From NCBI GenBank assembly GCA_964019335.1, contig OZ025758.1:1-64000 (forward strand): a stretch of 64,000 bases of DNA, given 5' to 3'. Below the pieces are notes generated by a model. The model was not told the DNA's origin. It saw only the letters and a list, made by a program, of their open reading frames with translations, and did not search any database. A program made the translations under genes and the position numbers. This stretch comes from Diplonema japonicum (taxonomy: Eukaryota > Euglenozoa > Diplonemea > Diplonemida > Diplonemidae). Positions 9,382 to 20,577 of this stretch are shown here, piece after piece. How positions within the stretch are numbered: position 1 is the stretch's first letter; each line of letters starts with the position of its first letter.

Positions 9382-12300
9382 TCAACTGCTGATCTTCTCG
9401 CACTTTGCAGGGTCGTCACATGTGGGCAGGCACCTGGCCCACCACTGGCTCTCTTTGTAGCACGACAGTCCAGCCTGGCAGCAGTTGGGGGTCGCAAGGC
9501 ATCCTCCCCATTGGGCGATCGCACTGGCACAACCAGGAGGAATCTCAGCAGGCTTGGTTGTGGGAACAGGAGTCGGGACAGGGGTCGGAAGCTTGTTGTC
9601 ACCCACCTCCTTCTTATTATTACCATCCTTGCATCCCCTGGAAGGGCTGATGGCCCCAGAGACAGTCTTCGACCAGGCCCCGTTGTGGTCACGGAGGGCG
9701 ACCCAGAAGAAGGCTCCCCCGTTGCAGGCGTACTCCTTCTTCAGGTCGTTCATCACGCTCACAGCCTGCTGCGCGTTGCTGTTCGACGAGGTCGCCCCGC
9801 AGTCGCCGATGCAGAAGCCGAAGACCACCTTCGTCGGGTCGTTCCCGAAGCAGTCCGTCACGAGGGTCTTGTAGTGTGCCAGGGCGGAGGAGAAGACTCC
9901 CCCGTTGATCCCGTCCGTGTTGGGGCGGGTGATCCCGTTGTAGTACTGAGGCATGATGAAGTCCAGGGACCCCGCCACCTCCTTCACGAGGTTGTGGTAG
10001 GCGGTCCCCTTCGCGAGGTCGATGTCCATCGGAGAGTGCGTCACGAGGCTGCCGCTGGGAAGCTTGTCCTTCAACCCGAGGGTCAACCCCTTCAGGAAGG
10101 CCTGCGCCTGTGTCCCCTTCGCGAAGGAGGACCCCCTCTGCCCGTCCTCGTAGTAGTACTCGTAGTCGATGTTCACCCCGTCGAAGTTTTGGCTCTTCGC
10201 GATGTCTGCCAGCTGCTTCACCACAGCCTCCTCCTTCCCGTAGCAGTTCTCCCAGCAGGTGTCCCGCCCGTCCCAAGAGCCTCCCATCCCGGCCCCGCCG
10301 AAAGACAGCATCACCTTCTTCCCGGCTGCCCTCCACTTCGCCACGAGCTCGGGGTGCGGGGCGTTCCCGCACACGGCGACGGGACCGGAAGCGATCTTGC
10401 ACTGCTCGTTGCACTCGTTCTCCCTGGGGGTCCACGTGTAGGTCACCGCGAAGGACACGAAGATGTGTGTGTAGGCCTCCATCTGCGCGTCAGTGGGGCA
10501 GGCCTGCCAGTTCCCAACGTAGGCGACGAGCCTGCTGTCGTCCGATGCGGTCGCGACAACGGGCGCAGGAACCACGACGACGGGGGGTTTCCAACCGTCC
10601 CCGCTGCTGCATCCTTTCGTGGGGGTGATGGCCCCAGCCGAGACGGCCTTCGACCAGGCCCCGTTGGTGTCGTCGTGCGCGACCCAGAAGAAGGCTCCCC
10701 CGTTGCAGGCGTACTCCTTCTTCAGGTCGTTCATCACGCTCACAGCCTGCTGCGCGTTGCTGTTCGACGAGGTCCCCCCGCAGCTGTTGATGCAGAAGCC
10801 GAAGACCACCCTCGTCGGGTCGTTCCCGAAGCAGTCCGTCACGAGGGTCTTGTAGTGTGCCAGGGCGGAGGAGAAGACCCCGCCGTTGATCCCGTCCGTG
10901 TTGGGGCGGGTGATCCCGTTGTAGTATTGAGGCATGATGAAGTCCAGGGACCCCGCCACCTCCTTCACGAGGTTGTGGTAGGCGGTCCCCTTCGCGAGGT
11001 CGATGTCCATCGGAGAGTGCGTCACGAGGCTGCCGCTGGGAAGCTTCTCCCTCAACCCGAGGGTCAACCCCTTCAGGAAGGCCTGCGCCTGTGCCCCCTT
11101 CGCGAAGGAGGACCCCCTCTGCCCGTCCTCGTAGTAGTACAGGTAGTCCATGTTCACCCCGTCGAAGTTTTGGTTCTTCGCGATGTCTGCCAGCTGCGTC
11201 GCCAGGTGGTCCTCCTTCCCGTAGCAGTTCTCCCAGCAGGTGTTCAACCCGTCCCAAGAGCCTCCCATCCCGGCCCCGCCCACCGACAGGATCACCTTCT
11301 TCCCGGCTGCCCTCCACTTCGCCACGAGGGCAGAGTGCGGGGCGTTCCCGCACACGGAGACGGGGGTCGCGAGGATGTCGCACTGCTGGTTGCACGTGTT
11401 CTTTGTGGGGGCGTACGAGTAGGTCACCGCGAAGGACACGACCACGTGTGTGTAGGCCTCCATCTGCGCGTCCGTGGGGCAGGCCTTCCAGTTCGCGACG
11501 TAGGCGATCATCCTGCTGTCCTCTCTGGTGAGGGTCGCGGGAGGAGGGGTGGGCACAGGGGTCGGGACAGGGGTCGTCTCGTCCACCACCGTGATGGTCT
11601 GCGTCTTGCTGTTGCTCGGCGGGTAGTTTCCGGAAGAGCACTCCGCTTTCTTGAAGAAGGGGGTGATGGTCCAGGTTCGGGTGATGGTCCACTCCTTCCC
11701 GTCCTTCCCCTCCACGGGAACCGGGTCGCTGTCCGCGAAGAAGATGTCGAACTCGTTGTCGCAAGGGGTGATCCCCTCCGCCACCCCGAGCACCGTCGGG
11801 TCCGTCTCCTGCTCCGTGTTCACGCGGGCGTCGGCGGGGAAGGAGGTGGTCGAGAAGGTTGGTGGGGCCGGGGTGATCGTGATGATCTGCTTCACCTCGT
11901 CAGAGACCCCCCCGCACACGGGGCTGTCGAACAGCTGCCAGGTCACCTCCATGAAGGTCGATCCGCAGACCCTGTTCGCGAAGCCCGTCGCAGGAAGCAC
12001 CTTCTCCCTCACCATCCGCACCTCCTGCCCCGAGGTGCACGCGGGGTCGACCGACAAGGGCAGCGGCTTCAGGTTCTCCAGGTTCAGCGGTTGGTCGCAT
12101 CGGAAGGTGTACGAGGTCGCGCTCCCGAGGACGGGGCGCCTCCGCAGCACCACCCCGGCCTCGCTGCTGATGTCGCTGGTCAGAAGCGCCTGCTTCTCCA
12201 GAGCCTTGTCCGCCATCGCCGTCACCATCCTGTTCTGCGTGTTCTCCACGCTCGCCTCGTAGCTTGCCTGGCTGCTGAAGTCGAAGGGCATGTTCTCCAG

Positions 12301-15300
12301 TTTCACCGCCTCCTCCGAGCCCGACAACCCCCCGCCGGATCCCTTCCCTCCGTACTGCTGCACCCCGCCCGAGAAGCCCCCGGACGCCGCCGCTGCGTTC
12401 GACCCGAACGGCACCTTCACAACCGTCGTCTCCAAGGAAGGCATCGGGATCTCCATCCCGGTGTCGATGCTCTGCAGCCCCGGGTTCTCCTCCATCGACC
12501 CGTCGATGATCGCGCGCTTCTGGTCCATCTGCTCCGACTTCTGCTTCACCTCCGCCGCCGCCAGCGCCACCTCCTCCATGCAGCCGGGCTCCGGGTACTT
12601 CGGACCGTACTTCGTGCTGCAGCTCTTCCCGAAGGCGCAGAACACATAGCACCAGCACTCCCGCCACGTGTGCTGCACGTACTTGCACCCGTACTGGTTC
12701 CTGCCCCCCGCGTCCACCACCCTCCTCCCCTCCCTCCGGAAGATTCCGAAGGCGCTCCCGAATGCCTCCGCCGCTCCCTTGAAGTCCCCCTTGAAGAGCT
12801 TCTCCCCCGCGTTGATGAGCCCCCCGAGAACCGGAACCTTCTTCAGCGCGGAGTACACGTTTCGGAAAAACTTCCCCACGTCCTTGAAGAACCCGACCAC
12901 CTTGTCCTTGATGTAGCTCAGCGCCTTGTTGAAGATGTTCTTGATCCCCTCCCACAGCTGCGTCACCTTCTTCTCCACGAAGTTCCAGGCCTTCTTCGCC
13001 ACGTTCGCGATCGCCTTCACCGCCTTGTTCAACCCCTCCACGATCTTCTTCCCGACCCCTCCCAGGGACACCGACACCGAGATGTCGAACTCCGAGTCCT
13101 CGAATTTCGACGCCACCACCGCGTGCCCGCTCACCGTCGTCTCCACCAGCGCCAAATCAAGCGTCACCGCGAAGTCGATCTCGTTCCCTCGGATCTCCAC
13201 CTTCGCCGCGAGGTTGATGAACAGGACCTGGATCTTGCACTGGAAGATGGCGTAGGAGACGGGGGCCCGCGTGTCGTACATGAAGAGCACCTGTTTGATC
13301 TTCACGATCTCCAAAAAGTTCATGTCCCGCAGCTCCATCCTGAAGTAGCTGAGGTCCCAGTTCCAGGTCACGCTCACGTGCGAGGACAGCGCCCCGTCGA
13401 AGAGGTCGATCCCCGCAGAGAAGGAGAAGACGTCCGAGTCCAGCTTCACGCTCATGTACCCGTAGGAGCGCAGCATCGGGATGTCGAAGGCTCCGTTGAT
13501 GTCGACCAGCGCGCTCGGCGACGGCGCCGTCTTCACGTCCACCAGGAACTTCGCCCCGCCCACCGCCACCTTGTTCTCGATCCGGTTCCCGATCCGCATC
13601 CGGAAGGCCCCGATCTTCAGGTCCACCGGGTCCATCCAGGCGTTGATGTAGAAGCGGGTCTTGCTCACCGCGAGGTCGATCGCGATCTCCCAGCCGAGGA
13701 AGTTCAGCCGTCCCTGCAGGGCGACCCCGGCGGGGATCACCACCTCCCCGCTCCGGAACTTCAACCGCTGCTCCTTGATCGGGCTGAAGGAGAAGAAGGC
13801 GAAGCACTCCAGGTCCAGCGTCGTCTCGTTCGCGTAGCCTGCCAGCTTCCCCGCGCACTTCGTCTTGTAGTCCTTGTCGAAGGGGTAGATCCCGGACTCC
13901 GCGAGCTTCCCGGGGATCGGCACCTTCTCCAGAGCGGGAACGTACTCCGACACGACGTCGATGATCCCGCCGATCGTGAGCTCCGACACCATCGCGATGA
14001 AGAAGTTGTCCTCGGGGACCGTCGCGCTCACCCCGACGTAGGTGCGCCCCTCGATGTAGGCCCCCGTCTTCGTCGTGCAGCTCGCCTCCTTTCCAAGACA
14101 CACCGCCCCGCCGAGGGTGAACCCGGACGGGAGCGGCGACTTCAAATCCCACTCCACCCCGAGAACGACGTCTCCGATGTGCAGGAAGGGGAGCTCCAGG
14201 GCGCGGTACCACCACCCGTCCAGGGTGAGCGTCCCCCGCATCAGCTGCGCCGTCGGGCTCACCACCAGAGACAGGTCTCCGATCAGGAACAGGAAGCGCC
14301 GGCTCGCGTAGCTCCCCGAGCACCGCTCCACGCAGAGCTTCAGAGGGAGGTTCACCCCGAGCTTCTGCAGGGGGAGCCCCCCGCTGAACACGTGCTCGAA
14401 CGAGACGTACACGCTCATCCCGAGTGTCCCCGCCACGTTCACCACCGCGAAGTTGCTCTCCGACGTGTCCGGATCCGTCCCGATCCGAAGCTCCAGCACC
14501 GCCGACCCAGAGAACTGCAGCTCCGCGCTAGCCGACACCCGGAAGTTTGACGTCAGGTCCTTCACCACCTCCAAGAACCCTCCCTCCAGCACATCCGGCA
14601 GCTTCGGTGACCCCACCGCGTACAGCTTCGCCCCCGTGCTCGTCATCGCGAGCGCGAGCTTCGTGTCCTTGATCCCGAACGACAGCACCGGCGACATCAC
14701 CGTGTCCAGGGCCTTCGCCACCTTCCGGTCGAAGTTGCTCGTCACCAGGTAGGCCACGTTCGCCACCGTCAGCTCGTCCACCCAAACGCTCGCCTCCACC
14801 CCGTTGCACGTCGGCGCCTGTCCGATCCTCCCCGTCCCGGAGAGGGTCGTTGTCGAGGTCGGGTTCGCGCAGTCTCCGAGGCAGAAGGGCATCGACACCT
14901 CTCCCTTTTGAACGATCGGTTTCACAAGCTTCACGAAGTCCTCGAGGTCTGATGCTGTGTCCAAAAGCTCCCTCGTGCTGTGGTGGGGGTTTGTGTTGTT
15001 CATGGTGTTGATGCTCCTGTTGTTGTTGTAGTTAGATGACGATGATGTGTCCACGCTTGCAGTCGAGGCATCCATGGGGCACGCAGAGCTGTCAAAGGCC
15101 AAGCTGGCACCCTCGTTCGTGTCCTCCAGTGTCGCTGCCATCCCCAAGCTGAACCCCATCCCGTCCCACTTGTTCCCTCGCGCGTCTGTGAAGGCCTTCT
15201 TCTTCTGCTCCAACCAACTCTTCGGGAGTTTCGGAATCTCCCTCTTCAGGGTGGTCACCAACCCGTCCATCGCCAGGTCGATCTCCCTGAGGGCCGCGAC

Positions 15301-16431
15301 GTTCTTCTTCGAAAAGATGTGCTTCCCCCACGACTTCAGGGTCAGCCCGAAGCCTCCGAACAGCACGTTTTCCCACCAAACCTTCGCGGACGCCACCTCG
15401 AAGCACCTCCAGTGAGGGTGCGTGAAGACGATCGTGACCCCGTCAATGAGCGTCGCCGCCCGCACGATTTCGGGGAAGTCGATCCCGACCTCGAAGGCGA
15501 ACCCGCTGAAGGCCCCTGAGCTCGCGAACCACTCCACCGACAGCGACACCTCGAACAGCGTGTTCTGGAAGAAACCCTTCCTCTCCTTCGGGTCCGCCGT
15601 CCCCAGCAAGCTTTCCCTGTCCGCCTCAGCCTGGTCCCTGGTCCTCTTCGGCCTCGTCCTCCCCCTCAACAGCTCCCCCTCCCTCCTCTCAACAACAGAC
15701 AGAACATCTCTCCCGTGCGACAGGACCTCCCCCCCACGGCCAACAGCGGTCTCCTTCACGCACACCCCGTTCTGACACTCCTCGTCCATCCCGCAGTCGT
15801 TGTCGCTGGTGCACCCGTCAACCTCAACCGCTCGGGGGCTCAACACCTTCATCTCTGTACCAGGCTCGGGTGTTGGGACAGGTGTCGGGACGGGAGTGGG
15901 AACAGGAGTAGGAACAGGAGTGGGAATGGGTGTCGGGACAGGAGTTGGAACAGGGGTAGGAACAGGTGTAGGAACAGGGGTGGGGATAGGAGTGGGAACA
16001 GGAGTAGGAATAGGTGTTGGGACAGGAGTGGGAACAGGAGTAGGGATCGGAGTAGGAACAGGGGTGGGGACAGGAGTAGGGACAGGAGTGGGAAGGGGAG
16101 TTGGGACAACAGGAGACGGGGTCGGGGTTTCGTAGTTGATACCCGCACCCCATCCAAGGCCGAGTCCCGTGAACCCCTTCGCCGTCCCACCAGGGACATC
16201 CTCGAACCCGAAGCTCCACCCGAGTCCCACAGACGGGGTAAACTTGAAGTTCCCTACCTTCAAGCCATCGTACGCGACCCCGAAGCCGATCGTCACCGTG
16301 AAGAGCGGGCACCCGAAGTTCGCGTTGCTGCAGAGGTACTTGCTCGAACCGCTATCCGAACAGCAGCCCGCCAAGGGCTTCGCCATCCTCCGCTTCTCCC
16401 GGATCTGCTGTGCCTCGAGGAGCATCGCCGA

Positions 16432-16465
<34 letters not shown>

Positions 16466-16875
16466 GCCGTCGACGAGTTGCACTGCCCGGAGAAGGTACG
16501 GAGGTAGGGCTTCAGACCCTTCACAAGGTCGGGGATGTCGTCCAGGAAGGTGTCTACGTTGCCCCCGCTAAAGAACTCCATCAACCCGTCTGCAGCTTCC
16601 ACCGCCTTGTCCTTCAAACTATTCAGCTGGTCCAGGTTCCCTGTCATGGTCTCGATCGCCTCCTGCACCCCAAGGGCCTCCAGCACTTCGTCCGCCCTGT
16701 CCATGAGTGCGTCCGCCACCACCCCCCTGAAAGCGTCCACCGTGTCTGCCAGAGACGAGGCCAGCGACGTCACCGTCAGCGGCTTAGAGGTCGAAGTCGT
16801 AGCTGGTGCTGTGTCCTGTGCCCCCGCCAGGAGCACAACGACCCCCAACGCCAGAAGCGTCCTCAAGCTTCCCAT
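9382..16875 (-). CDS. Giant secreted protein with two GH18 chitinase domains and CBM1-like tail, 2,497 aa
   Basis: The ATG at 16875 opens a signal peptide ([20 protein letters not shown]). In order come a helical region, a poly-Ser run from a CTG repeat, a Gly-rich beta region (about 190-245), a PTPVPT stalk (about 248-342), and a short disulfide knot ([20 protein letters not shown]). A very long beta-rich unknown region with a Cys/Trp patch near 1395-1425 follows, then HYR/Ig-like strands (about 1655-1775) and a second Pro/Thr linker. Two GH18 domains (about 1787-2082 and 2110-2408) each keep the SxGG strand ([20 protein letters not shown]). The catalytic strand is [11 protein letters not shown] in the first and [11 protein letters not shown] in the second, so the proton-donor Glu is Leu in the first domain. 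The C-terminus ([17 protein letters not shown]) resembles a fungal-type CBM1. Extracellular chitin binding or cleavage is inferred. The frame is uninterrupted. Confidence 0.88.
15850..16130. repeat. Coding minisatellite: PTPVPT/PTPIPT stalk
   Basis: About 280 bases of Pro-Thr-Pro-Val and Pro-Thr-Pro-Ile codons on the minus strand encode an extended linker inside the giant GH18 protein. Synonymous variation between units shows that it is not a freshly amplified array. Confidence 0.9.
16432..16464. repeat. CTG trinucleotide run encoding poly-Ser
   Basis: About eleven CTG units on the plus strand (AGC on the minus strand) encode a serine tract near residue 140 of the giant GH18 protein. Copy number is likely to vary between strains. 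Confidence 0.92.
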
Positions 16876-17663
16876 CTGTAGATAATAATACGGGGCGGTT
16901 GCTTTTTCTTTTCTCTTTTTTTCTCCTCTTTTTTTTTGTGTGTATAAGAAACCTGTGTTTGTGTGTGTGTGTGTTGTTCTTGAATCACATAAAAGTATGC
17001 AATATAATGGAAAAAAAAAGAAGGAGAGGGAAAAGCAGCGATCGCTTAAGTTCTTAGAAAACAGGAAAAAAAATATTGGGCTGTTATATTCTTCTCGAAG
17101 TTATCGACGAAGAAAAATTTAAAAGAAATTAAAAAAAAAAGGGGGGAAAGAGGGTAGTGTTGAAAGTAATTGCAACAGAGGAGCCACCTCCCCCCAAACA
17201 CACACCCTCCTTCATGGATCAGTACCCTCGAAAGAGCCACATGAAGGGGTGTGTGTGTGTTTTTGGGAAAAGGGACAATAATCTGGCAGAAAGCAACAAA
17301 TCGAGAGAGGAGAGAAAGAAAAGAAAAAGAATTAATTCATTTTGCGATGGGCGAGTGTTAGCAACAAAGCCGCATCTAAAGAAAAAGAAAGGAGGGGAAA
17401 TATATAGGAGAGACTGGGGGTCCCTGATCCGGGAATCCCTCATCCTTCCCCCACCTTTATTTCTTTTTTTTAAAAAAAAAAAAAAGGAGAAAACTTGAAG
17501 ATTTTCAAAACAAAAACAAAAACAAACACCAACAAAAAAAAAAAACACCGTCCCTTTTTGAGACACACAGGACAGGAGGTGTTTGCTATCATGGTTAAAA
17601 AAATAGAGAGAGAGGGGGGTCTCTTTTTTATTCTCTATATTTTTTGTCTTTTTTCTTATTCAT
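16876..17663. other. Intergenic spacer, largely duplicated sequence
   Basis: This spacer between the giant GH18 gene and the second Cys-rich gene is mostly the non-coding half of the segmental duplication that starts near 16948. It contains a GT microsatellite and A- and T-runs. No gene is seen. Confidence 0.7.
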
Positions 17664-18378
17664 TCACTCTCTTCTCTCCCTCCTCTCAATTCTCCTGGGG
17701 AGCTCCGCGGTTGTTGCGAACATGATCCTCCCGCAGAGGGCGAGGCAGTCCCTCCCGTTGCACTCCGGGTGGCAGCCATCGTGCGCGACGTCGAAGCACT
17801 CCTCGTCCGCCCCGCAGGTGGTGGGGTGGATCCCGCCACAGGCCTGCCCGGTTGTCTTCGCGCACACCCCGAGGCAGTCCGCACCCCCGCAGTCAGGGCT
17901 GCACTCCTTCCTGTACATGCAGGTCTCCCCGGTCCCGCACTGCAGCCCCGCAAAGCCCCCGCACTCCTTCTCCACCTTCACCTCGAAGCAGTTCCCGAGG
18001 CAGTCCCTCCCGTTGCACCCTGCGTTGCACCCGTCAGCCACAGTGTCCACACACATCTCCTCTCCCCTGCACTTCAGCCTAGCGATCCCCCCGCACTCTC
18101 CGTACTTCCTCCTCGCACAGATCCCCCCGCAGTCCGCTCCCACCCCGCACTCCTTCACACACCCCGTGTTCCGAGGGTCCGGGATGCACTCCAACCCAGA
18201 GGGGCAGCCAAGGCCTGCGATCCCCCCGCACTGAATCGGCTCCGCTGCTCCAACCACAGCCACCACAGCCATCATCACAGACAACAAAGCAAGAGGGGAG
18301 CTCATTTTTGTGGGGGTTTTTTGGTCTTTTGTCTTTTTGTTGTTAAAAAGTAACCTTTTGGTGTGTATTGTGTGAGTG
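16948..18378. repeat. Segmental duplication, copy 2 (partner 6748-8199)
   Basis: Same order and orientation as copy 1, with substitutions and small length changes at homopolymers (for example a shorter G-run at the position matching 7428-7439). Coding and non-coding parts are about equally conserved by eye, which points to a recent duplication rather than selection on the protein alone. Confidence 0.93.
17664..18305 (-). CDS. Small secreted Cys-rich protein with four CGGIAGL-type repeats, 213 aa (copy B)
   Basis: This gene is the same length as the copy at 7485-8126, with the same signal peptide and four-repeat Cys pattern. The predicted protein differs at two places, both around the boundary of the first and second repeats: GICAKRKYG becomes GICARRKYG, and CGGIAGLKC becomes CGGIARLKC. 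The start at 18305 was chosen because it begins the signal peptide. Both copies sit immediately upstream of a large secreted-protein gene in the shared reading direction (CAP/VWD for copy A, the GH18 giant for copy B). This follows from the block having been duplicated as gene plus downstream spacer. Function is unknown; all Cys positions are kept, so it is probably intact. Confidence 0.85.
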   Translation of the reverse strand: MSSPLALLSVMMAVVAVVGAAEPIQCGGIAGLGCPSGLECIPDPRNTGCVKECGVGADCGGICARRKYGECGGIARLKCRGEEMCVDTVADGCNAGCNGRDCLGNCFEVKVEKECGGFAGLQCGTGETCMYRKECSPDCGGADCLGVCAKTTGQACGGIHPTTCGADEECFDVAHDGCHPECNGRDCLALCGRIMFATTAELPRRIERRERRE

Positions 18379-18389
18379 TGTGTGTGGGG

Positions 18390-19130
18390 TGCTTCTGCTC
18401 CCATGTTAGTAAAGTGGTAAGTTTGGGAAAGCAGCCAGAATCCAGAATGAGGGTGTAAACCAACACTCCTTTTGTCTTCCTTTCATCTTCACATCTCAGA
18501 GAGGACAAGTCACGGTGCACTCCGCAAAGGGGGTCATCGGAGGCCGTGTGCAAAACTCTGTTGGAAAAGATAACCACCCCATGGGGAGGGAGGGAGGTAG
18601 AGACGGATCAGCGTTGGTGAAGTGATTGTGTGTTTGGAAATCATCAAACAGAAGTCAGAGTGGTGCATGACGTGCTTTGTGCATCATGGAAAGTGTTTCC
18701 CAGTGGTAAGTGTTTATCACAAGAAAAAAGCTTTTCAAACCGAGAAACTCAGAATCTCAGAGTGATTGTGCAAAACCCCATCATCGGAAATCACCCCGCC
18801 TTTTGCCTTCCTTTCATCTTCACATCTCAGAGAGGACAAGTCACGGTGCACTCCGCAAAGGGGGTCATCGGAGGCCGTGTGCAAAACTCTGTTTTTATTC
18901 GGAAAAATAAGTGTGGACAACAGGCTGATGTGTATGCTGTGTGTGCTTCTCCCCGTCAGCGGTAAGTTCACTCTGCCGCATGGGAAAGCAGCCAGAATCC
19001 AGAATGAGGCCAGAATCCAGAATGAGGGTGTAGGCCAGGTGCCTTTTGTTTAAACTTCACATCTCAGAGAGGACAAGTCACGGTGCACTCCGCAAAGGGG
19101 GTCATCGGAGGCCGTGTGCAAAACTCTTTC
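18390..19130. repeat. Cluster of degenerate repeats, two unit types
   Basis: Unit A (landmarks CATCTCAGAGAGGACAAGTC and GGTCATCGGAGGCCGTGTGC) occurs at about 18484-18562, 18813-18893 and 19055-19127. Unit B (GTGTGGACAACAGGCTGATG to CCAGAATGAGGGTGTA) occurs at about 18910-19042, with a shortened copy at about 18395-18460 and a short internal doubling of CCAGAATCCAGAATGAGG near 19000-19027. A related A+B fragment lies at 8205-8365. On the minus strand unit A can be read as a recurring peptide (HTASDDPLCGVHRDLSSLRC), but no start, stop or splice pattern makes it a gene. Confidence 0.8.
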
Positions 19131-19343
19131 GTCAGGAAATACAGGCAATTGGTGAAGACACTCAGATTCATGACGCCCTGGGGACAGGGGAAGAAGGAAA
19201 AAAAAAAATAAACAACTGCTCGAAAAAAAAAAAAGAGGGGGTAAAACACGGAATAACAAAACTTTGATAATGTATGATAAAGGGGACGAAGTAGGGAAGG
19301 GAAGGGGTGTGCTAGGTGGTGGGTAATTGTCCTCTTCCCCCCC

Positions 19344-19819
19344 TCATTCCCTTGCGACCTTCGTGAGTCTGATTTTGATTTTTTTCCCTTGGGCGGATTT
19401 TTGCGAGGATTTTTGGATTTTCCCGACGACGCGGGAGGTGGTCGTCTTCGCTGCCTTTCTCAGGGCACTGCCTCCGAGCTTCTGGGGTGCGGCAGGAGTG
19501 CTGCTGGCTGGCTCGTCCATTTCCATATCGGTTGCACGAGGCTCAGCTTCCTTCCTCGTGTGGTCAGGAATGGGGTACTTCTGCACCACGTATTCACCCG
19601 CTACAGCCTTGGGCTTCTCTACCTTCACCGCCCCTGGCATCAGAGAGTTGTGCAGTTCCTCCAATCTTGCGTCGACAGCCGGTTTGATCTGAAGGGGGGG
19701 GGGGGGGGGGGGAGAATACTTTTTTTGTTCGGGGAGGGGGGGAGGGGGATTAATCATACTCGCGCATTGAACTCTCTCTTGTGGAACTGCTTGATTTTTG
19801 ATCTCTTTCCCTTTGCCAT
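19344..19819 (-). CDS. LLPH/YBL028C-like (DUF2423) small basic nuclear protein, two exons, 134 aa
   Basis: Exon 1 (19819-19760) encodes MAKGKRSKIKQFHKREFNAR. A 71-nt intron (19759-19689) starts GTATGA and ends in a C-rich tract plus TTCAG. Exon 2 (19688-19344) continues in frame with IKPAVDARLEELHNSL. The joined N-terminus fits the DUF2423/LLPH pattern: MAK, basic residues, then a hydrophobic-P-x-x-DAR-x-x-RL/EL helix. The middle carries the acidic Met motif DMEMDE, similar to yeast YBL028C, and the C-terminus is Lys-rich. The length is close to human LLPH. Family members are nuclear or nucleolar and linked to 60S ribosome biogenesis. Without splicing, the second exon would open with an artificial Pro-rich peptide from the C-run. 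Confidence 0.72.
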
Positions 19820-20178
19820 TTTTTTTTTCTCTTTCTTTCTTTTCCCCTTCTTTTTTTGTGTGTGTGTGTGTGTGTGGACAATACCCCCTTTTTTGTGTGT
19901 GCGTGTGTGTGTGTTTTTTTTTTTTTGTTCCAATAAATAAACCTTAAAAAAAAAAAAACAAAAGAGCGTGACTAACCAAATAGCACAAGCTTCATATTTC
20001 TTTTTTCCCCCATAAAAGGTTTTTTTTTTGTGTGTCATTATAAATTTCCGTTTTCAGTTGTCGTTGTTAATCAATTTACAACAACAATAAAAAACGGGGG
20101 AGGGGGAAGAGAGAAAAAAGAGGGGGGGGGGGAAATAGGGAGGGTGTGTTATCTCCTTCTTTTTCCCCCTCTTGTTCC
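19820..20178. other. Intergenic spacer, no gene seen
   Basis: A/T-rich spacer of about 360 bases with a GT microsatellite (about 19857-19878) and a second GT-rich stretch to 19913. Nine A residues on the minus strand directly precede the LLPH-like start codon. No gene is visible. Confidence 0.65.
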
Positions 20179-20577
20179 TCACGCTCGTTTCTTTCTGCCC
20201 GGGGAAGATTTCCCAGGGCTGGAAGAAGGATTATCGACTGGGGGGGAGCCAAGTCGGTTGCACCTCCAAGGGGACTGCGGGGGACCATCTTGGTCAGTGT
20301 GATGAAGGCCTGTCATGCCACATATAGCGGCCCAAGGTCTCCTGCAGGAGGCACACTCACTATCGAGGTATTTGTTTGTTTGGTACTCTCCTGCCTCGAC
20401 CCCTTGCACGTGTTCTATCCTCCCAGCCTGCGACAGTATTTCTGACAGCATTCTACTGTGTTCGTTGCCCAAGGCAACCTGGACCCTCTTTGCCTCCTCC
20501 TCCCTCAGAGCCTCTGCCATTTCCATCTCCTCCTGCTTTCTCAATTTCGCAGCCTTACTCATTCTCTGTTTCCCCAT
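20179..20577 (-). CDS. Small charged protein, 132 aa, unknown
   Basis: I start at 20577 (MGKQRMSKAAKLRKQEEMEM), which begins a strongly charged helix of Lys/Arg/Glu running to about residue 50 and likely to form a coiled coil. The C-terminal half contains two Cys close together (SECASCRRPW) followed by a Pro/Ser/Gly-rich, basic end (PGKSSPGRKKRA) that could be a nuclear signal. I do not recognise the family. The upstream extension of the frame is Phe/Lys-rich homopolymer translation and was discarded. An unseen intron in the second half cannot be excluded. Confidence 0.55.
   Translation of the reverse strand: MGKQRMSKAAKLRKQEEMEMAEALREEEAKRVQVALGNEHSRMLSEILSQAGRIEHVQGVEAGEYQTNKYLDSECASCRRPWAAICGMTGLHHTDQDGPPQSPWRCNRLGSPPVDNPSSSPGKSSPGRKKRA

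Noticed and set aside
9352-14550. A 1.7-kiloresidue plus-strand protein opposite the GH18 giant
   Set aside because: It is antisense to a gene with recognisable domains. The long open frame follows from the C/G-ending codon bias, which removes stop triplets on the opposite strand; its translation is Arg/His/Pro-rich with no domain.
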